Shown: piece after piece, positions 52,395 through 61,081 of the stretch
How positions within the stretch are numbered: position 1 is the stretch's first letter
How the letters are laid out: each line of letters opens with the position of its first letter
NCBI GenBank assembly: GCA_003428585.1
Contig: QVQC01000079.1
Location: 62,001 to 126,000 of the forward strand
Direction: 5' to 3'
Length of the DNA stretch: 64,000 nucleotides
Source: Nioella halotolerans
GTDB lineage: Bacteria; Pseudomonadota; Alphaproteobacteria; Rhodobacterales; Rhodobacteraceae
Translations under genes and position numbers: made by a program
Notes under the pieces: generated by a model
The model's database searches: none
What the model was told of the DNA's origin: nothing
What the model saw: the letters and a program-made list of their open reading frames with translations, nothing else

Positions 52395-54029
52395 ATGACC
52401 GTGACCGAGTCCGAAAAACCCGTTCTGTTGACCATGAAGGGCCTGCGTATCGAGGGCCGCGCCGATGACAGCTGGACCGGAATCGTGAACGGCATCGACC
52501 TGGAATTGCGCAAGGGCGAGGTGCTGGGGCTGATCGGCGAATCCGGGGCTGGCAAGTCTACCGTCGGTTTGGCCGCCATGGGCTTTACCCGCGACGGTTG
52601 TCGCATCGCGGGGGGGGAGATCCGCTTCGACGGAATCGACCTGACCGCGGCCAGCGAGGCGACGAAGCGCCACCTGCGCGGCGCGCGCATCGCCTATGTC
52701 GCGCAATCCGCGGCGGCCAGCTTCAACCCCGCCCACAAGCTGATCGACCAGTATTGCGAGGCGCCGGTGCAGCACGGAATGATGGGCCGGGCCGAGGCGC
52801 AGGCCGACGCGGTCGATCTCTACCGCCGGATGCAACTACCCGACCCGGACAGCATCGGCTTTCGCTACCCGCACGAGGTTTCCGGCGGGCAATTGCAGCG
52901 CGCGATGACGGCGATGGCGATGTCCTGCCGGCCCGACCTGATCATCTTCGACGAACCGACCACGGCGCTTGACGTGACCACCCAGATCGAGGTGCTCGCC
53001 GCGATCCGCAAGATCGTGGAGGAGTTCGACACCGCCGCGATCTACATCACACATGACCTCGCGGTGGTGGCGCAGATGGCCGACCGCATTAAGGTGCTGC
53101 TCAAGGGCGACGAGGTAGAGGAGGCCAACACCCGCACCATGCTGGCCGCCCCGAAGGAAGACTATACCAGATCGCTCTGGGCGGTGCGCAGCTATGCCCG
53201 GGCGGAACAGCCCCCCGTGGCGGGCGATGCCGTGCCGGTGGTGTCGGTGCAGAACGTAACCGCCGGCTACGGTACGCTGAACGTGCTGGAAAACGTGGGT
53301 TTCGACATCCACGCGCGGCGCACCGTGGCGGTGGTGGGTGAATCCGGCTCGGGCAAGTCCACCGCGGCGCGGGTGATCACCGGGCTGTTGCCGCCGCATC
53401 AGGGTCGCATCCTGTTCGAGGGCGAGGTGCTGCCGCCCGACTACCGCCGGCGCAGCCGCGACCAGTTGCGCCAGGCGCAGATGATCTACCAGATGGCCGA
53501 TACCGCGCTGAACCCCAAGCTGCGCATCCGCGAGGTGATCGGGCGCCCGGCGCAGATGTATCTGGGCCTGCGCGGCAAGCGGCTGGAGGACCGCATCCGC
53601 GAATTGCTGTCGCTGATCGAACTGGAGCCGGACGACTATATCGACCGGCTGCCGTCGGAACTGTCGGGTGGCCAGAAACAGCGCATCGGTATTGCCCGGG
53701 CGCTCGCCGCCGAACCAAGGTTCATCATCTGTGACGAGGTGACATCGGCGCTTGACCAGCTGGTGGCCGAGGGCATCCTGAAACTGCTCGACAAGCTGCA
53801 ATCGGAATTCGATCTGGCCTACATGTTCATCACCCACGATCTGGCCACCGTGAAGGCAATCGCCGACGAGGTGGTGGTGATGAAGGAGGGCCACGTCATC
53901 GAACAGGGCCCGAAAGCGGCCGTGTTCGCCCCGCCGCATGATCCCTATACCGAGTTGCTGCTGTCATCGGTTCCGGAAATGGACCCCGACTGGCTGACCG
54001 ACCTGTTGCAGGCGCGGGGCGAGGTCTGA
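52395..54029 (+). CDS. Dual ATP-binding protein of the peptide ABC transporter (DppD-DppF fusion)
   Basis: Both ATPase domains in one 544-aa chain. The first has Walker A Gly-Glu-Ser-Gly-Ala-Gly-Lys-Ser-Thr (48-56) and the signature Val-Ser-Gly-Gly-Gln-Leu-Gln; the second has Gly-Glu-Ser-Gly-Ser-Gly-Lys-Ser-Thr (about 315-323) and Leu-Ser-Gly-Gly-Gln-Lys-Gln. Both Walker B motifs end in Asp-Glu (Phe-Asp-Glu-Pro-Thr; Cys-Asp-Glu-Val-Thr). In the second domain Pro of Asp-Glu-Pro is Val. It completes the importer, so the transporter is self-sufficient. Confidence 0.92.
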   Translation: MTVTESEKPVLLTMKGLRIEGRADDSWTGIVNGIDLELRKGEVLGLIGESGAGKSTVGLAAMGFTRDGCRIAGGEIRFDGIDLTAASEATKRHLRGARIAYVAQSAAASFNPAHKLIDQYCEAPVQHGMMGRAEAQADAVDLYRRMQLPDPDSIGFRYPHEVSGGQLQRAMTAMAMSCRPDLIIFDEPTTALDVTTQIEVLAAIRKIVEEFDTAAIYITHDLAVVAQMADRIKVLLKGDEVEEANTRTMLAAPKEDYTRSLWAVRSYARAEQPPVAGDAVPVVSVQNVTAGYGTLNVLENVGFDIHARRTVAVVGESGSGKSTAARVITGLLPPHQGRILFEGEVLPPDYRRRSRDQLRQAQMIYQMADTALNPKLRIREVIGRPAQMYLGLRGKRLEDRIRELLSLIELEPDDYIDRLPSELSGGQKQRIGIARALAAEPRFIICDEVTSALDQLVAEGILKLLDKLQSEFDLAYMFITHDLATVKAIADEVVVMKEGHVIEQGPKAAVFAPPHDPYTELLLSSVPEMDPDWLTDLLQARGEV

Positions 54030-54134
54030 CGGCGCCCCCCGGCTGGCATCCGGCGCGGCGATGCCTTACCTTGCGCCGACCACGGTGCGCGGTGTGACGC
54101 GCGCGCCGCACGAACGGTGGAGGGCGCTTGGCCT

Positions 54135-55142
54135 ATGAATGACGAGTTCATCCCCAAGGGGGTGGCGCATGTGGATCTGCCGGCCGGCCAGACGACGGAC
54201 GTGATCAGCTTCCTTCTGTTGCCCAAGCTGTCGCTTCTGGCCTTTACCTCCGCGATAGAGCCCTTGCGCATCGCCAACCAGTTGACCGGGCAGAAGCTTT
54301 ACAGCTGGCAGATGATCACCGAGGACGGCCGCCCGGTGCGGGCCTCGAACGGGGTGGAAATCGGCGCGACCTGCGCCCTGTCAGAGGCGCGGATCCCCGG
54401 CGCGCTGTTCGTCTGTTCGGGGGTAGAACCCGATACCGTTGTCAGCGATCAGGTGGCCGGGCTGGTGCGCCGGCACTGGCGCATGGGGCACATGGTGGGC
54501 GGCTTGTGCACCGGTGCCTACGCGTTGGCGCAGGCCGGCATCCTCAAGGGGCGCGATTTCACGCTGCACTGGGAAAACATGCCGCCCTTCCGCGAAAGCT
54601 TCCCCGATCTAGAACCGCTGGACCAGCTTTACGCCATCGACGGGCGCATCGTGTCCTGCGGCGGCGGGTCCTCGGCGACCGACCTCTTCCTGCGGCTGAT
54701 CTCTGAACGCTTCGGCCCGATCCTGTCGCATTCGGTGCTCAATATGTGCCTGCACCCGGTCCACCGGTCGGAGGAGGAGGCGCAGCAAAGCTCCCGCGCG
54801 GCGTCGCTGGGCACCCGCAACCGCAAGCTGCTGCAGATCCTGCGCTACATGGAAGAAAATATCGAGGAGCTGATCTCGCTCGACGACCTGGCGCAGCGCT
54901 TTGCGATTTCCCGTCGCCAGATCGAGCGGCTGTTCCTGACCCATGTGAAGGCGACGCCCAAGCAATACCTGACCGACCTGCGCCTGCGCCGGGGGCGGAT
55001 GCTGCTGGCCGAGACCGACATGAAGGTGGCCGATATCGCCTCGTCCTGCGGGTTCGAGTCGACCAACCACTTCTCGCGCCGGTTTCGAGAGAAATACGGG
55101 GTCTCGCCGCACAGGTTCCAGTCCGCGTGGCGCGGGGCATGA
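54135..55142 (+). CDS. GlxA-type AraC-family regulator with DJ-1/PfpI domain
   Basis: 335 aa: an N-terminal DJ-1/PfpI (amidotransferase-like) domain (about 15-200) with Gly-Gly-Leu-Cys-Thr-Gly-Ala-Tyr (Cys125), and a C-terminal AraC double HTH (about 235-330; Ile-Ser-Arg-Arg-Gln-Ile-Glu-Arg-Leu-Phe and Ser-Cys-Gly-Phe-Glu-Ser-Thr-Asn-His-Phe-Ser-Arg-Arg-Phe). This is the GbdR/CdhR/ArgR group, which senses small nitrogen compounds. The ATG at 54135 has GGTGGAGGG upstream; a GTG at 54117 would lack this. It follows the peptide transporter on the same strand, so it likely regulates it. Confidence 0.88.
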   Translation: MNDEFIPKGVAHVDLPAGQTTDVISFLLLPKLSLLAFTSAIEPLRIANQLTGQKLYSWQMITEDGRPVRASNGVEIGATCALSEARIPGALFVCSGVEPDTVVSDQVAGLVRRHWRMGHMVGGLCTGAYALAQAGILKGRDFTLHWENMPPFRESFPDLEPLDQLYAIDGRIVSCGGGSSATDLFLRLISERFGPILSHSVLNMCLHPVHRSEEEAQQSSRAASLGTRNRKLLQILRYMEENIEELISLDDLAQRFAISRRQIERLFLTHVKATPKQYLTDLRLRRGRMLLAETDMKVADIASSCGFESTNHFSRRFREKYGVSPHRFQSAWRGA

Positions 55143-55336
55143 CGCAGGTGCGGTGAAATGCTCGAAGGGCAGATTTGAGCCCCGATGGCGCAACTGCCCG
55201 CGCGCGTCGGGGCTGCGCGGCTTGTTCTCAAGGTCTGCCATGTCCGGCCTTGTGGTCTTTGCCCACAGGCGCGGAGTGAATGAGAGCTTTGGCGCGGTGT
55301 GAACAGCACTGCGCCCGGCGGGCGTGCGCTTCCGCC

Positions 55337-55684
55337 TCACCCCGATTTCCGCACCACGTCCCACAGCGCGCGGGCCAGTGTCAGCGGGATCGTCGGGCCA
55401 TGCGCCGCGCCGACCACCTCGTCATCGTCATGCGCTTCGGACGCCCGCAGCGAACAGCGCCAATGTGCATCGGGTTCGGCCGCCTGCCCGGTCAGGTGAA
55501 CGTGCCAGCCCGGCAGGCAGCGCGCGATCACGTGCATCACCGCCTCGGAGGCATCGGCGATGCCCTCGGGATTGGCCGGGGCGGTGGGAAAGACCCGTGC
55601 CGCGGCGCTGCTGATCTCGACCAGCAGGTCGGTGTCCAGCATCTGGGCGGCGGCGAGGCGGTCGGTAAGGTCCTTGGATGTCAT
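55337..55684 (-). CDS. Small conserved hypothetical protein
   Basis: 115-aa protein that I do not recognise as a named family. It has an acidic run, Asp-Asp-Asp-Glu-Val-Val, preceded by a Trp-Arg-Cys-Ser-Leu segment, and a C-terminal Pro-Thr-Ile-Pro-Leu-Thr-Leu-Ala. From memory, related strings (Asp-Asp-Asp-Glu-Val-Ile-Gly ... Pro-Thr-Leu-Pro) occur in Rhodobacteraceae hypotheticals. The ATG at 55684 has AGGAGCCCC upstream; no signal peptide or membrane segment. It is divergent from ppsA. Confidence 0.62.
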   Translation of the reverse strand: MTSKDLTDRLAAAQMLDTDLLVEISSAAARVFPTAPANPEGIADASEAVMHVIARCLPGWHVHLTGQAAEPDAHWRCSLRASEAHDDDEVVGAAHGPTIPLTLARALWDVVRKSG

Positions 55685-55752
55685 GGCAAGGGGCTCCTCT
55701 CTCTTCGTGTTGGTAGTGGCGCGAACCGTGCGCGACAACCATGACCTGTATC

Positions 55753-55804
55753 AAGGTATGCGCGCGCGAACCAACGTAGCCTGTCCGAATACTCAGCATA
55801 CCTT
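55753..55804. promoter_or_regulatory. Inverted repeat in the ppsA leader
   Basis: Perfect 9-bp arms AAGGTATGC (55753-55761) and GCATACCTT (55796-55804) are separated by 34 nt. The right arm ends 1 nt before the GGGAGGAGG ribosome site of ppsA (55806-55814). Centre-to-centre distance is 43 bp, about four helical turns. It could be a two-site operator or a hairpin that hides the ribosome site. Confidence 0.5.
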
Positions 55805-55818
55805 TGGGAGGAGGTCGC

Positions 55819-58209
55819 ATGTCGCGTTACGTTATCGGGTTCGAGGCGCTTCGGCGCGCGGATGTCGCCCTTGTGGGCGGCAAGAACAGCAGTCTTGGCG
55901 AAATGGTGCAGGAACTGGCCGGGCAGGGGATCGCGGTGCCCGGCGGCTTTGCGACCACCGCCGACGCTTACCGCGCCTTCATCGCCGAGAACGACCTCGC
56001 GGCCACCGTGTCCGAAACCATCGCCCGCTGGCAGGCGCACAAGATCACGCTGGCCGAGGCGGGCCGCGCCATCCGCGCCGCCATCATCGCCGGTGACTGG
56101 CCTGACGAGATCCGTGACAATATCTTTGCCGCCTACCGGGATCTTGGCGCACAGGCCGGCAAGCCCGACCTCGCCGTCGCGGTGCGCAGTTCGGCCACCG
56201 CCGAGGATCTGCCCGATGCCAGTTTCGCCGGGCAGCAGGAAACCTTCCTCAACATCTCGGGCGAGGCCGAGCTGCTGGCCGCCTGCCGGCGCTGCTTTGC
56301 CTCCCTCTTCACCGACCGGGCGATCAGCTACCGCGAGGTGAAAGGGTTCGACCACATGGCCGTGGCGCTGTCGGTGGGGGTGCAGCGCATGGTGCGCGCC
56401 GATACCGGCGGGTCGGGGGTGATGTTTTCCATCGACACCGAAACCGGCTTCGACCGGGTGGTGCTGATCAACGCGGCTTGGGGGCTGGGCGAAAACGTGG
56501 TGCAGGGCGCGGTGGACCCCGACGAATACCAGGTGTTCAAGCCGTTCCTCGACGACGCGTCGCTTGCGCCCATCGTGGGCAAGCGCAAGGGCGCCAAGGA
56601 AATCAAGATGATCCTTGGCGGCGACGGCCCGGCGCCGGTGCGAAACGTGCCGACGGCGAAGGCCGAGCGCTCGGCCTGGGTGTTGAGCGACCCGGAAATC
56701 CTCGCCCTTGCGCGCATGGCCGCCACGATCGAGCGCCACTATGGCTGCCCGATGGACATGGAATGGGCGCGCGACGGGGATACGGGCGAGCTGTTCATCG
56801 TGCAGGCGCGGCCCGAAACGGTGCAATCGCGGCTGAAGGCGGGGGCGCTGCGCAGCTATTCGATGTCTGGGGCGGGCGAGGTGTTGATCAAGGGGCTGTC
56901 GGTGGGCAGTGCCGTTGCCACGGGCCGGGTCTGCCTGATCGAGGATGTGGCCGATATCGACCGCTTCGAGGATGGTGCGATCCTCGTGACCTCGAACACG
57001 GATCCCGACTGGGTGCCGGTGATGAAGCGCGCCGCCGCCATCGTCACCGACCATGGCGGGCGCACCTCGCACGCTGCCATCGTCAGCCGCGAACTGGGCG
57101 TGCCGGCCATCGTCGGTACCGGCAACGCCACCCACGTTCTGCACGACCAGCAGGACGTGACGGTGAACTGCGCGGGCGGCGAGGATGGGCTGGTGCATGA
57201 TGGTATCGCCGAGGTTCATGTCGAGGAGATGGATGTCTCTGACCTGCCGGCAACGCGCACGAAGATCATGCTCAACATGGCCAACCCAAGTGCCGCCTTC
57301 CGCTGGTGGCGTCTGCCGGTCGACGGGGTGGGGCTGGCGCGGATGGAATTCGTGGTCAACAACGCCGTGCAGGTCCATCCCATGGCGCTGATCGAGTTTG
57401 ACAAGGTCACCAACCCGGAGGACCGCGCACAGATCGAAGCACTGACCGCCGGTCACCCCGACAAACCGGCCTATTTCGTGGACGGGCTGGCGCGCGGCCT
57501 GTCGCAGATCGCGGCCTTTGCCCATCCCCATCCGGTGATCGTGCGAATGAGCGATTTCAAGACCAACGAATATGCCGAACTTCTGGGCGGCCGGGCGTTC
57601 GAGCCGGAAGAGGAAAACCCGATGATCGGCTTTCGCGGCGCCTCGCGCTACACAGATCCGGCCTATGCCCCCGGTTTCGCGCTGGAATGCCGGGCCATCA
57701 AGCGGCTGCGCGAGGAGATGGGGTTTCGGAACGTCGCCGTCATGATCCCCTTCTGCCGCACCCCCGAAGAGGCCGACCGCGTGCTGGCGGTCATGGCCGA
57801 GGCGGGGCTGGCGCGCGGGCAGGCGGGGCTGGAGGTCTATGTCATGTGCGAGATCCCCGCCAACGTGATCCGGGCCGAGGCGTTCGCCGACCGGTTCGAC
57901 GGATTTTCCATCGGCTCCAATGACCTCACGCAGCTGACCCTCGGGGTGGACCGTGACAGCGACCGGCTGGCGGCGCTTTTCGACGAAAGCGACCCGGCGG
58001 TGATCTGGATGATCCGGACGGTGATCGAGAAGGCCCGCGCGGCGGGGCGCAAGATCGGGCTGTGCGGGCAGGCCCCCTCGAACGACCCGGCCTTCGCGCA
58101 GGTGCTGGTCGATGCGGGGATCGACTCGATTTCCGTCACGCCCGACAGTTTCGCCGCCGTGAAGGCGCAGGTCGCCAAGGCCGAGGCTAGGCAGAGGCGC
58201 GCGGATTGA
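55819..58209 (+). CDS. ppsA: Phosphoenolpyruvate synthase
   Basis: Pyruvate, water dikinase, 796 aa (E. coli 792): pyruvate + ATP to PEP + AMP + Pi, for gluconeogenic growth. The N-terminal ATP-grasp domain has Val-Gly-Gly-Lys-Asn-Ser-Ser-Leu-Gly-Glu-Met; the phosphohistidine His418 is in Gly-Gly-Arg-Thr-Ser-His-Ala-Ala (His421 in E. coli); the C-terminal barrel has Phe-Ser-Ile-Gly-Ser-Asn-Asp-Leu-Thr-Gln and the catalytic Cys in Gly-Leu-Cys-Gly-Gln. The role fits growth on acetyl-CoA and C4 acids from the aromatic modules. The downstream double hairpin closes the transcript. Confidence 0.95.
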   Translation: MSRYVIGFEALRRADVALVGGKNSSLGEMVQELAGQGIAVPGGFATTADAYRAFIAENDLAATVSETIARWQAHKITLAEAGRAIRAAIIAGDWPDEIRDNIFAAYRDLGAQAGKPDLAVAVRSSATAEDLPDASFAGQQETFLNISGEAELLAACRRCFASLFTDRAISYREVKGFDHMAVALSVGVQRMVRADTGGSGVMFSIDTETGFDRVVLINAAWGLGENVVQGAVDPDEYQVFKPFLDDASLAPIVGKRKGAKEIKMILGGDGPAPVRNVPTAKAERSAWVLSDPEILALARMAATIERHYGCPMDMEWARDGDTGELFIVQARPETVQSRLKAGALRSYSMSGAGEVLIKGLSVGSAVATGRVCLIEDVADIDRFEDGAILVTSNTDPDWVPVMKRAAAIVTDHGGRTSHAAIVSRELGVPAIVGTGNATHVLHDQQDVTVNCAGGEDGLVHDGIAEVHVEEMDVSDLPATRTKIMLNMANPSAAFRWWRLPVDGVGLARMEFVVNNAVQVHPMALIEFDKVTNPEDRAQIEALTAGHPDKPAYFVDGLARGLSQIAAFAHPHPVIVRMSDFKTNEYAELLGGRAFEPEEENPMIGFRGASRYTDPAYAPGFALECRAIKRLREEMGFRNVAVMIPFCRTPEEADRVLAVMAEAGLARGQAGLEVYVMCEIPANVIRAEAFADRFDGFSIGSNDLTQLTLGVDRDSDRLAALFDESDPAVIWMIRTVIEKARAAGRKIGLCGQAPSNDPAFAQVLVDAGIDSISVTPDSFAAVKAQVAKAEARQRRAD

Positions 58210-58217
58210 CTATCCTC

Positions 58218-58266
58218 GCGGTAGGGAGGTCGCCCTGCCGCGCACCCCGTCGGCGGGGGCCGTTTT
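58218..58266 (+). terminator. Tandem hairpins / terminator after ppsA
   Basis: A 9-bp stem GCGGTAGGG / CCCTGCCGC (58218-58241, one G-T pair) is followed by a second stem CCCCG / CGGGG (58245-58258) and, after GCCG, a TTTT run (58263-58266). Confidence 0.75.
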
Positions 58267-58297
58267 CAGTCAACCGCATTCATGAAAGGTCGCCCCG

Positions 58298-59458
58298 ATG
58301 ACCCGCACGCTTTTCTGCCTGCCCCTCGCCCTGTCGCTTTTGTCCTCCACCGCCCTTGCCGGCCCGCCGGAGCCGCTACAGGCGGCGGGCGGTGATAGCC
58401 TTGTGCTCGATTGTCAGATCAACGGGCAGAGCGAACGCTTCGCCATTTCGGATGGCGCGATGGCCGACGGGTCGGGCAGGTTGCAGGTGTTGGCCGAGGA
58501 TCTCTATGCCCTGACTCGCGACGGCACGACCTACGTGATCGACCCGACCGGCGTGCAGATCGACCGAGGCCCCGACCGCGGGAAATGGGATTGTACCGAG
58601 GTCACCGACGCCGCCGAGCCCGGTGCCGTCCCCGATGCGGAGACGACGGCGCGGCTGCTGGAGCTGGAAGGCGAGGTCGCCAACCTTCAGGCGGCGCTGC
58701 GTGCTGCGCAGGGAGATCGTCAGGCGGCGATCCTGATGCGCGAGACGGCGATGACCGCGCGCGAGGCGGCGGAGGCGGACCTTGCCGAGACGCAGGCGGA
58801 AATCGAGGAGTTGACGGCGCAGGTCGCGGCGCAGGAGGCGTTGGGCGAACAGCTTGCCGCCGCCGAAGCCGCCCACGACGCGGCACGGCAGGAGCTTGAA
58901 CAGGCGACCGCGCGGGCCGCGGCAATCGAGTCGATGAACGCGGCCTACCAGTCGGAGCTTGACGCGGCCGAGGCCGAGATCGCGGAAATGCGACTGGAGT
59001 TCGAAGGCTTGCAGGAGGCTCTCGAAGCGGAACGCGTGCGCACCCGCGACGCGCAGGGTCAGGTCGAGGCACTCGGCTCCGCCCTCAATGTCGCGCTTGC
59101 CCAGCTTGCCGCCGAGCAGGAGGCGCGCGCGCAGGCCGAGGCCGCCCTCGCCGGGTTGCGGGCCGAGGCGGACGAGGCCGAGGAAACGGGCGCGTCGCAA
59201 GAAGAGCCGGTAGCACAGGATCCCGAGATGCCTGACGCCGCGCCCGAGACCGAGACGATGCCCGCCGCGACCGACGAGACCGATGAGGCGGCGGCGTCCG
59301 CGCCCTTCGATGCCGATGCCGCCCTTGCAAGGGTCGACGCGGCAGAGCTTTCGCCGATCGCGCGCGCGGCGCTTGGCGCGGCGATCGAACAGGCGCGCGA
59401 CGACCCCGCCATGGTCGGGGAGGTCGTGGAACGGCTGCGCAACGCGCTCGGGCAGTAA
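58298..59458 (+). CDS. Secreted coiled-coil protein of unknown function
   Basis: 386 aa. A Sec signal peptide spans residues 1-21 (basic start, hydrophobic core, Ala-Leu-Ala before Gly-Pro-Pro). Residues 22-105 form a small domain with two cysteines (Cys39, Cys99). Residues about 115-290 are an almost unbroken Ala/Glu-rich heptad coiled coil, followed by an acidic Pro/Glu/Ala linker (about 293-335) and a final helical stretch. It carries no enzyme motif. It precedes the ATP-grasp-to-Anbu set by 198 nt. It is not known to me as part of that set. Confidence 0.75.
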   Translation: MTRTLFCLPLALSLLSSTALAGPPEPLQAAGGDSLVLDCQINGQSERFAISDGAMADGSGRLQVLAEDLYALTRDGTTYVIDPTGVQIDRGPDRGKWDCTEVTDAAEPGAVPDAETTARLLELEGEVANLQAALRAAQGDRQAAILMRETAMTAREAAEADLAETQAEIEELTAQVAAQEALGEQLAAAEAAHDAARQELEQATARAAAIESMNAAYQSELDAAEAEIAEMRLEFEGLQEALEAERVRTRDAQGQVEALGSALNVALAQLAAEQEARAQAEAALAGLRAEADEAEETGASQEEPVAQDPEMPDAAPETETMPAATDETDEAAASAPFDADAALARVDAAELSPIARAALGAAIEQARDDPAMVGEVVERLRNALGQ

Positions 59459-59656
59459 GGGGTGGCGTGGCTCGCCTGCGACCGCGTGAAATGCGTTTAG
59501 CAGAGCTTGCGCCGCGTCCGGCTCGGGCGCGGTCTGCCCCCCTCGCGGCCCCTGCATCACGAATGCTGCCTAAAAAGTGTGCACTTGGTCCGTTTCCCCG
59601 GTCCCCTTGTGCGTGGCGCAGTTGCAACTGGCCTGAACTTGCCTCGTAATCGGCCC

Positions 59657-61081
59657 ATGGGTGACGGTGGCTTCTTTGACGAGATGTGGCGCGACGCGGG
59701 CGAGGTGAGGGAGCCCTACCGCCGCTTCAACGCGTGGTTCGAGGATGAAAATCCAAGGGATCTGTTGGCGAAACAGCGCGAGGCGGAGGATCTCTTCCGG
59801 CTTGCCGGGATCACCTTCAACGTCTACGGGCGCGCCGAAGCCGAGGAACGGCTGATCCCGTTCGACATCATCCCGCGCATCATCGCGAACGCCGAATGGC
59901 AGCGCCTGTCGCGCGGGATCGAGCAACGGGTGCGGGCGATCAACGCCTTTCTCCACGACATCTACCACAGGCAGGAAATCGTGAAGGCCGGCCGCCTGCC
60001 GGAGGGCATGCTGGCGCGCAACGCTGCGTTCCTGCCGCAGATGATCGGGGTCAAACCGCCCGGCGGGATCTATACGCACGTGGTGGGCATAGACCTCGTG
60101 CGGACCGGGCCGGGGCAGTTCTACGTGCTGGAGGACAACGCCCGCACGCCGTCCGGCGTCTCCTACATGCTGGAAAACCGCGAGACCATGTTGCAGATGT
60201 TCCCGGAGCTGTTCGTGCGCAACCGGGTGCAGCCGGTGCAGACCTACCCGGCCGATCTGCGCCGGTCGCTGGCGGCCTCTGCCCCGGCAGGGACGGCGGG
60301 CCGTCCGACCGTCGCCGTGCTGACGCCGGGCATCTACAATTCTGCCTATTACGAACACGCCTTCCTTGCGGACCAGATGGGGGTGGACCTTGTCGAGGGG
60401 CACGACCTGCGCGTCGTCGATGGCCGTGTCGCGATGCGCACGACGCGCGGCTACAAGCCCATCGACGTGCTTTATCGCCGGGTCGACGACGATTTCCTCG
60501 ACCCGCTGAATTTCACCCCCGAAAGCCAGCTTGGCATCCCCGGCATCATGGATGTCTACCGCAGCGGCGGCATCACCATCGCCAACGCGCCCGGCACCGG
60601 CATCGCCGATGACAAGGCGATCTATTCCTACATGCCCGAGATCGTCGAATTTTACACCGGGGAGCGCCCGCTACTGGAAAACGTGCCGACATGGCGCTGC
60701 TCCGACCCCGACGCGCTGGCCTACGTGCTCGACAACCTGGCCGACCTCGTGGTCAAGGAGGTGCACGGGTCGGGCGGCTACGGCATGCTGATCGGGCCGA
60801 CCGCGACGAAAAAGGAGATCGCCGCCTTCCGCCGCAAGCTGCGCGCGCGACCCGGCCATTATATCGCGCAGCCCACGCTGGCATTGTCCACGGTGCCGAT
60901 TTTCAGCCGCGCGGGCCTTGCGCCGCGCCATGTCGACCTGCGCCCCTTCGTGCTGTGCAGCCCAGAGGGCGTTCGCATCACGCCGGGCGGGTTGACGCGG
61001 GTGGCGCTGAAGAAGGGGTCACTGGTGGTGAACTCGTCGCAGGGTGGGGGCACCAAGGACACCTGGGTGCTGGAGGACTGA
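59657..61081 (+). CDS. Circularly permuted ATP-grasp type 2 protein
   Basis: 474 aa, DUF404/DUF407-type ATP-grasp domain protein. Recognisable blocks: Tyr-Arg-Arg-Phe-Asn-Ala-Trp near residue 21, Leu-Glu-Asp-Asn-Ala-Arg-Thr-Pro-Ser-Gly-Val-Ser-Tyr, and Lys-Glu-Val-His-Gly-Ser-Gly-Gly-Tyr-Gly-Met-Leu-Ile-Gly, the ATP-binding loop. The family is predicted to form peptide-like bonds (amino acid or peptide ligation). The start at 59657 follows a weak ribosome site; frame upstream is not conserved. Its stop shares one base with the alpha-E start, so it is made as a unit with the three next genes. Confidence 0.9.
   Translation: MGDGGFFDEMWRDAGEVREPYRRFNAWFEDENPRDLLAKQREAEDLFRLAGITFNVYGRAEAEERLIPFDIIPRIIANAEWQRLSRGIEQRVRAINAFLHDIYHRQEIVKAGRLPEGMLARNAAFLPQMIGVKPPGGIYTHVVGIDLVRTGPGQFYVLEDNARTPSGVSYMLENRETMLQMFPELFVRNRVQPVQTYPADLRRSLAASAPAGTAGRPTVAVLTPGIYNSAYYEHAFLADQMGVDLVEGHDLRVVDGRVAMRTTRGYKPIDVLYRRVDDDFLDPLNFTPESQLGIPGIMDVYRSGGITIANAPGTGIADDKAIYSYMPEIVEFYTGERPLLENVPTWRCSDPDALAYVLDNLADLVVKEVHGSGGYGMLIGPTATKKEIAAFRRKLRARPGHYIAQPTLALSTVPIFSRAGLAPRHVDLRPFVLCSPEGVRITPGGLTRVALKKGSLVVNSSQGGGTKDTWVLED

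Noticed and set aside
50405..52690. 761-codon frame opposite the peptide permeases
   Set aside because: Mirror of hydrophobic codons in two transporter genes; translation is a charged, His/Arg-rich string typical of such shadows.
55681..57531. 616-codon frame opposite ppsA, overlapping the small unknown gene
   Set aside because: ppsA is unambiguous; the antisense translation has no domain.
58376..59560. 394-codon Arg/Leu/Gly-rich frame opposite the coiled-coil protein
   Set aside because: Antisense of an Ala/Glu-rich gene gives Arg/Leu/Gly-rich strings; the forward gene has a proper signal peptide.
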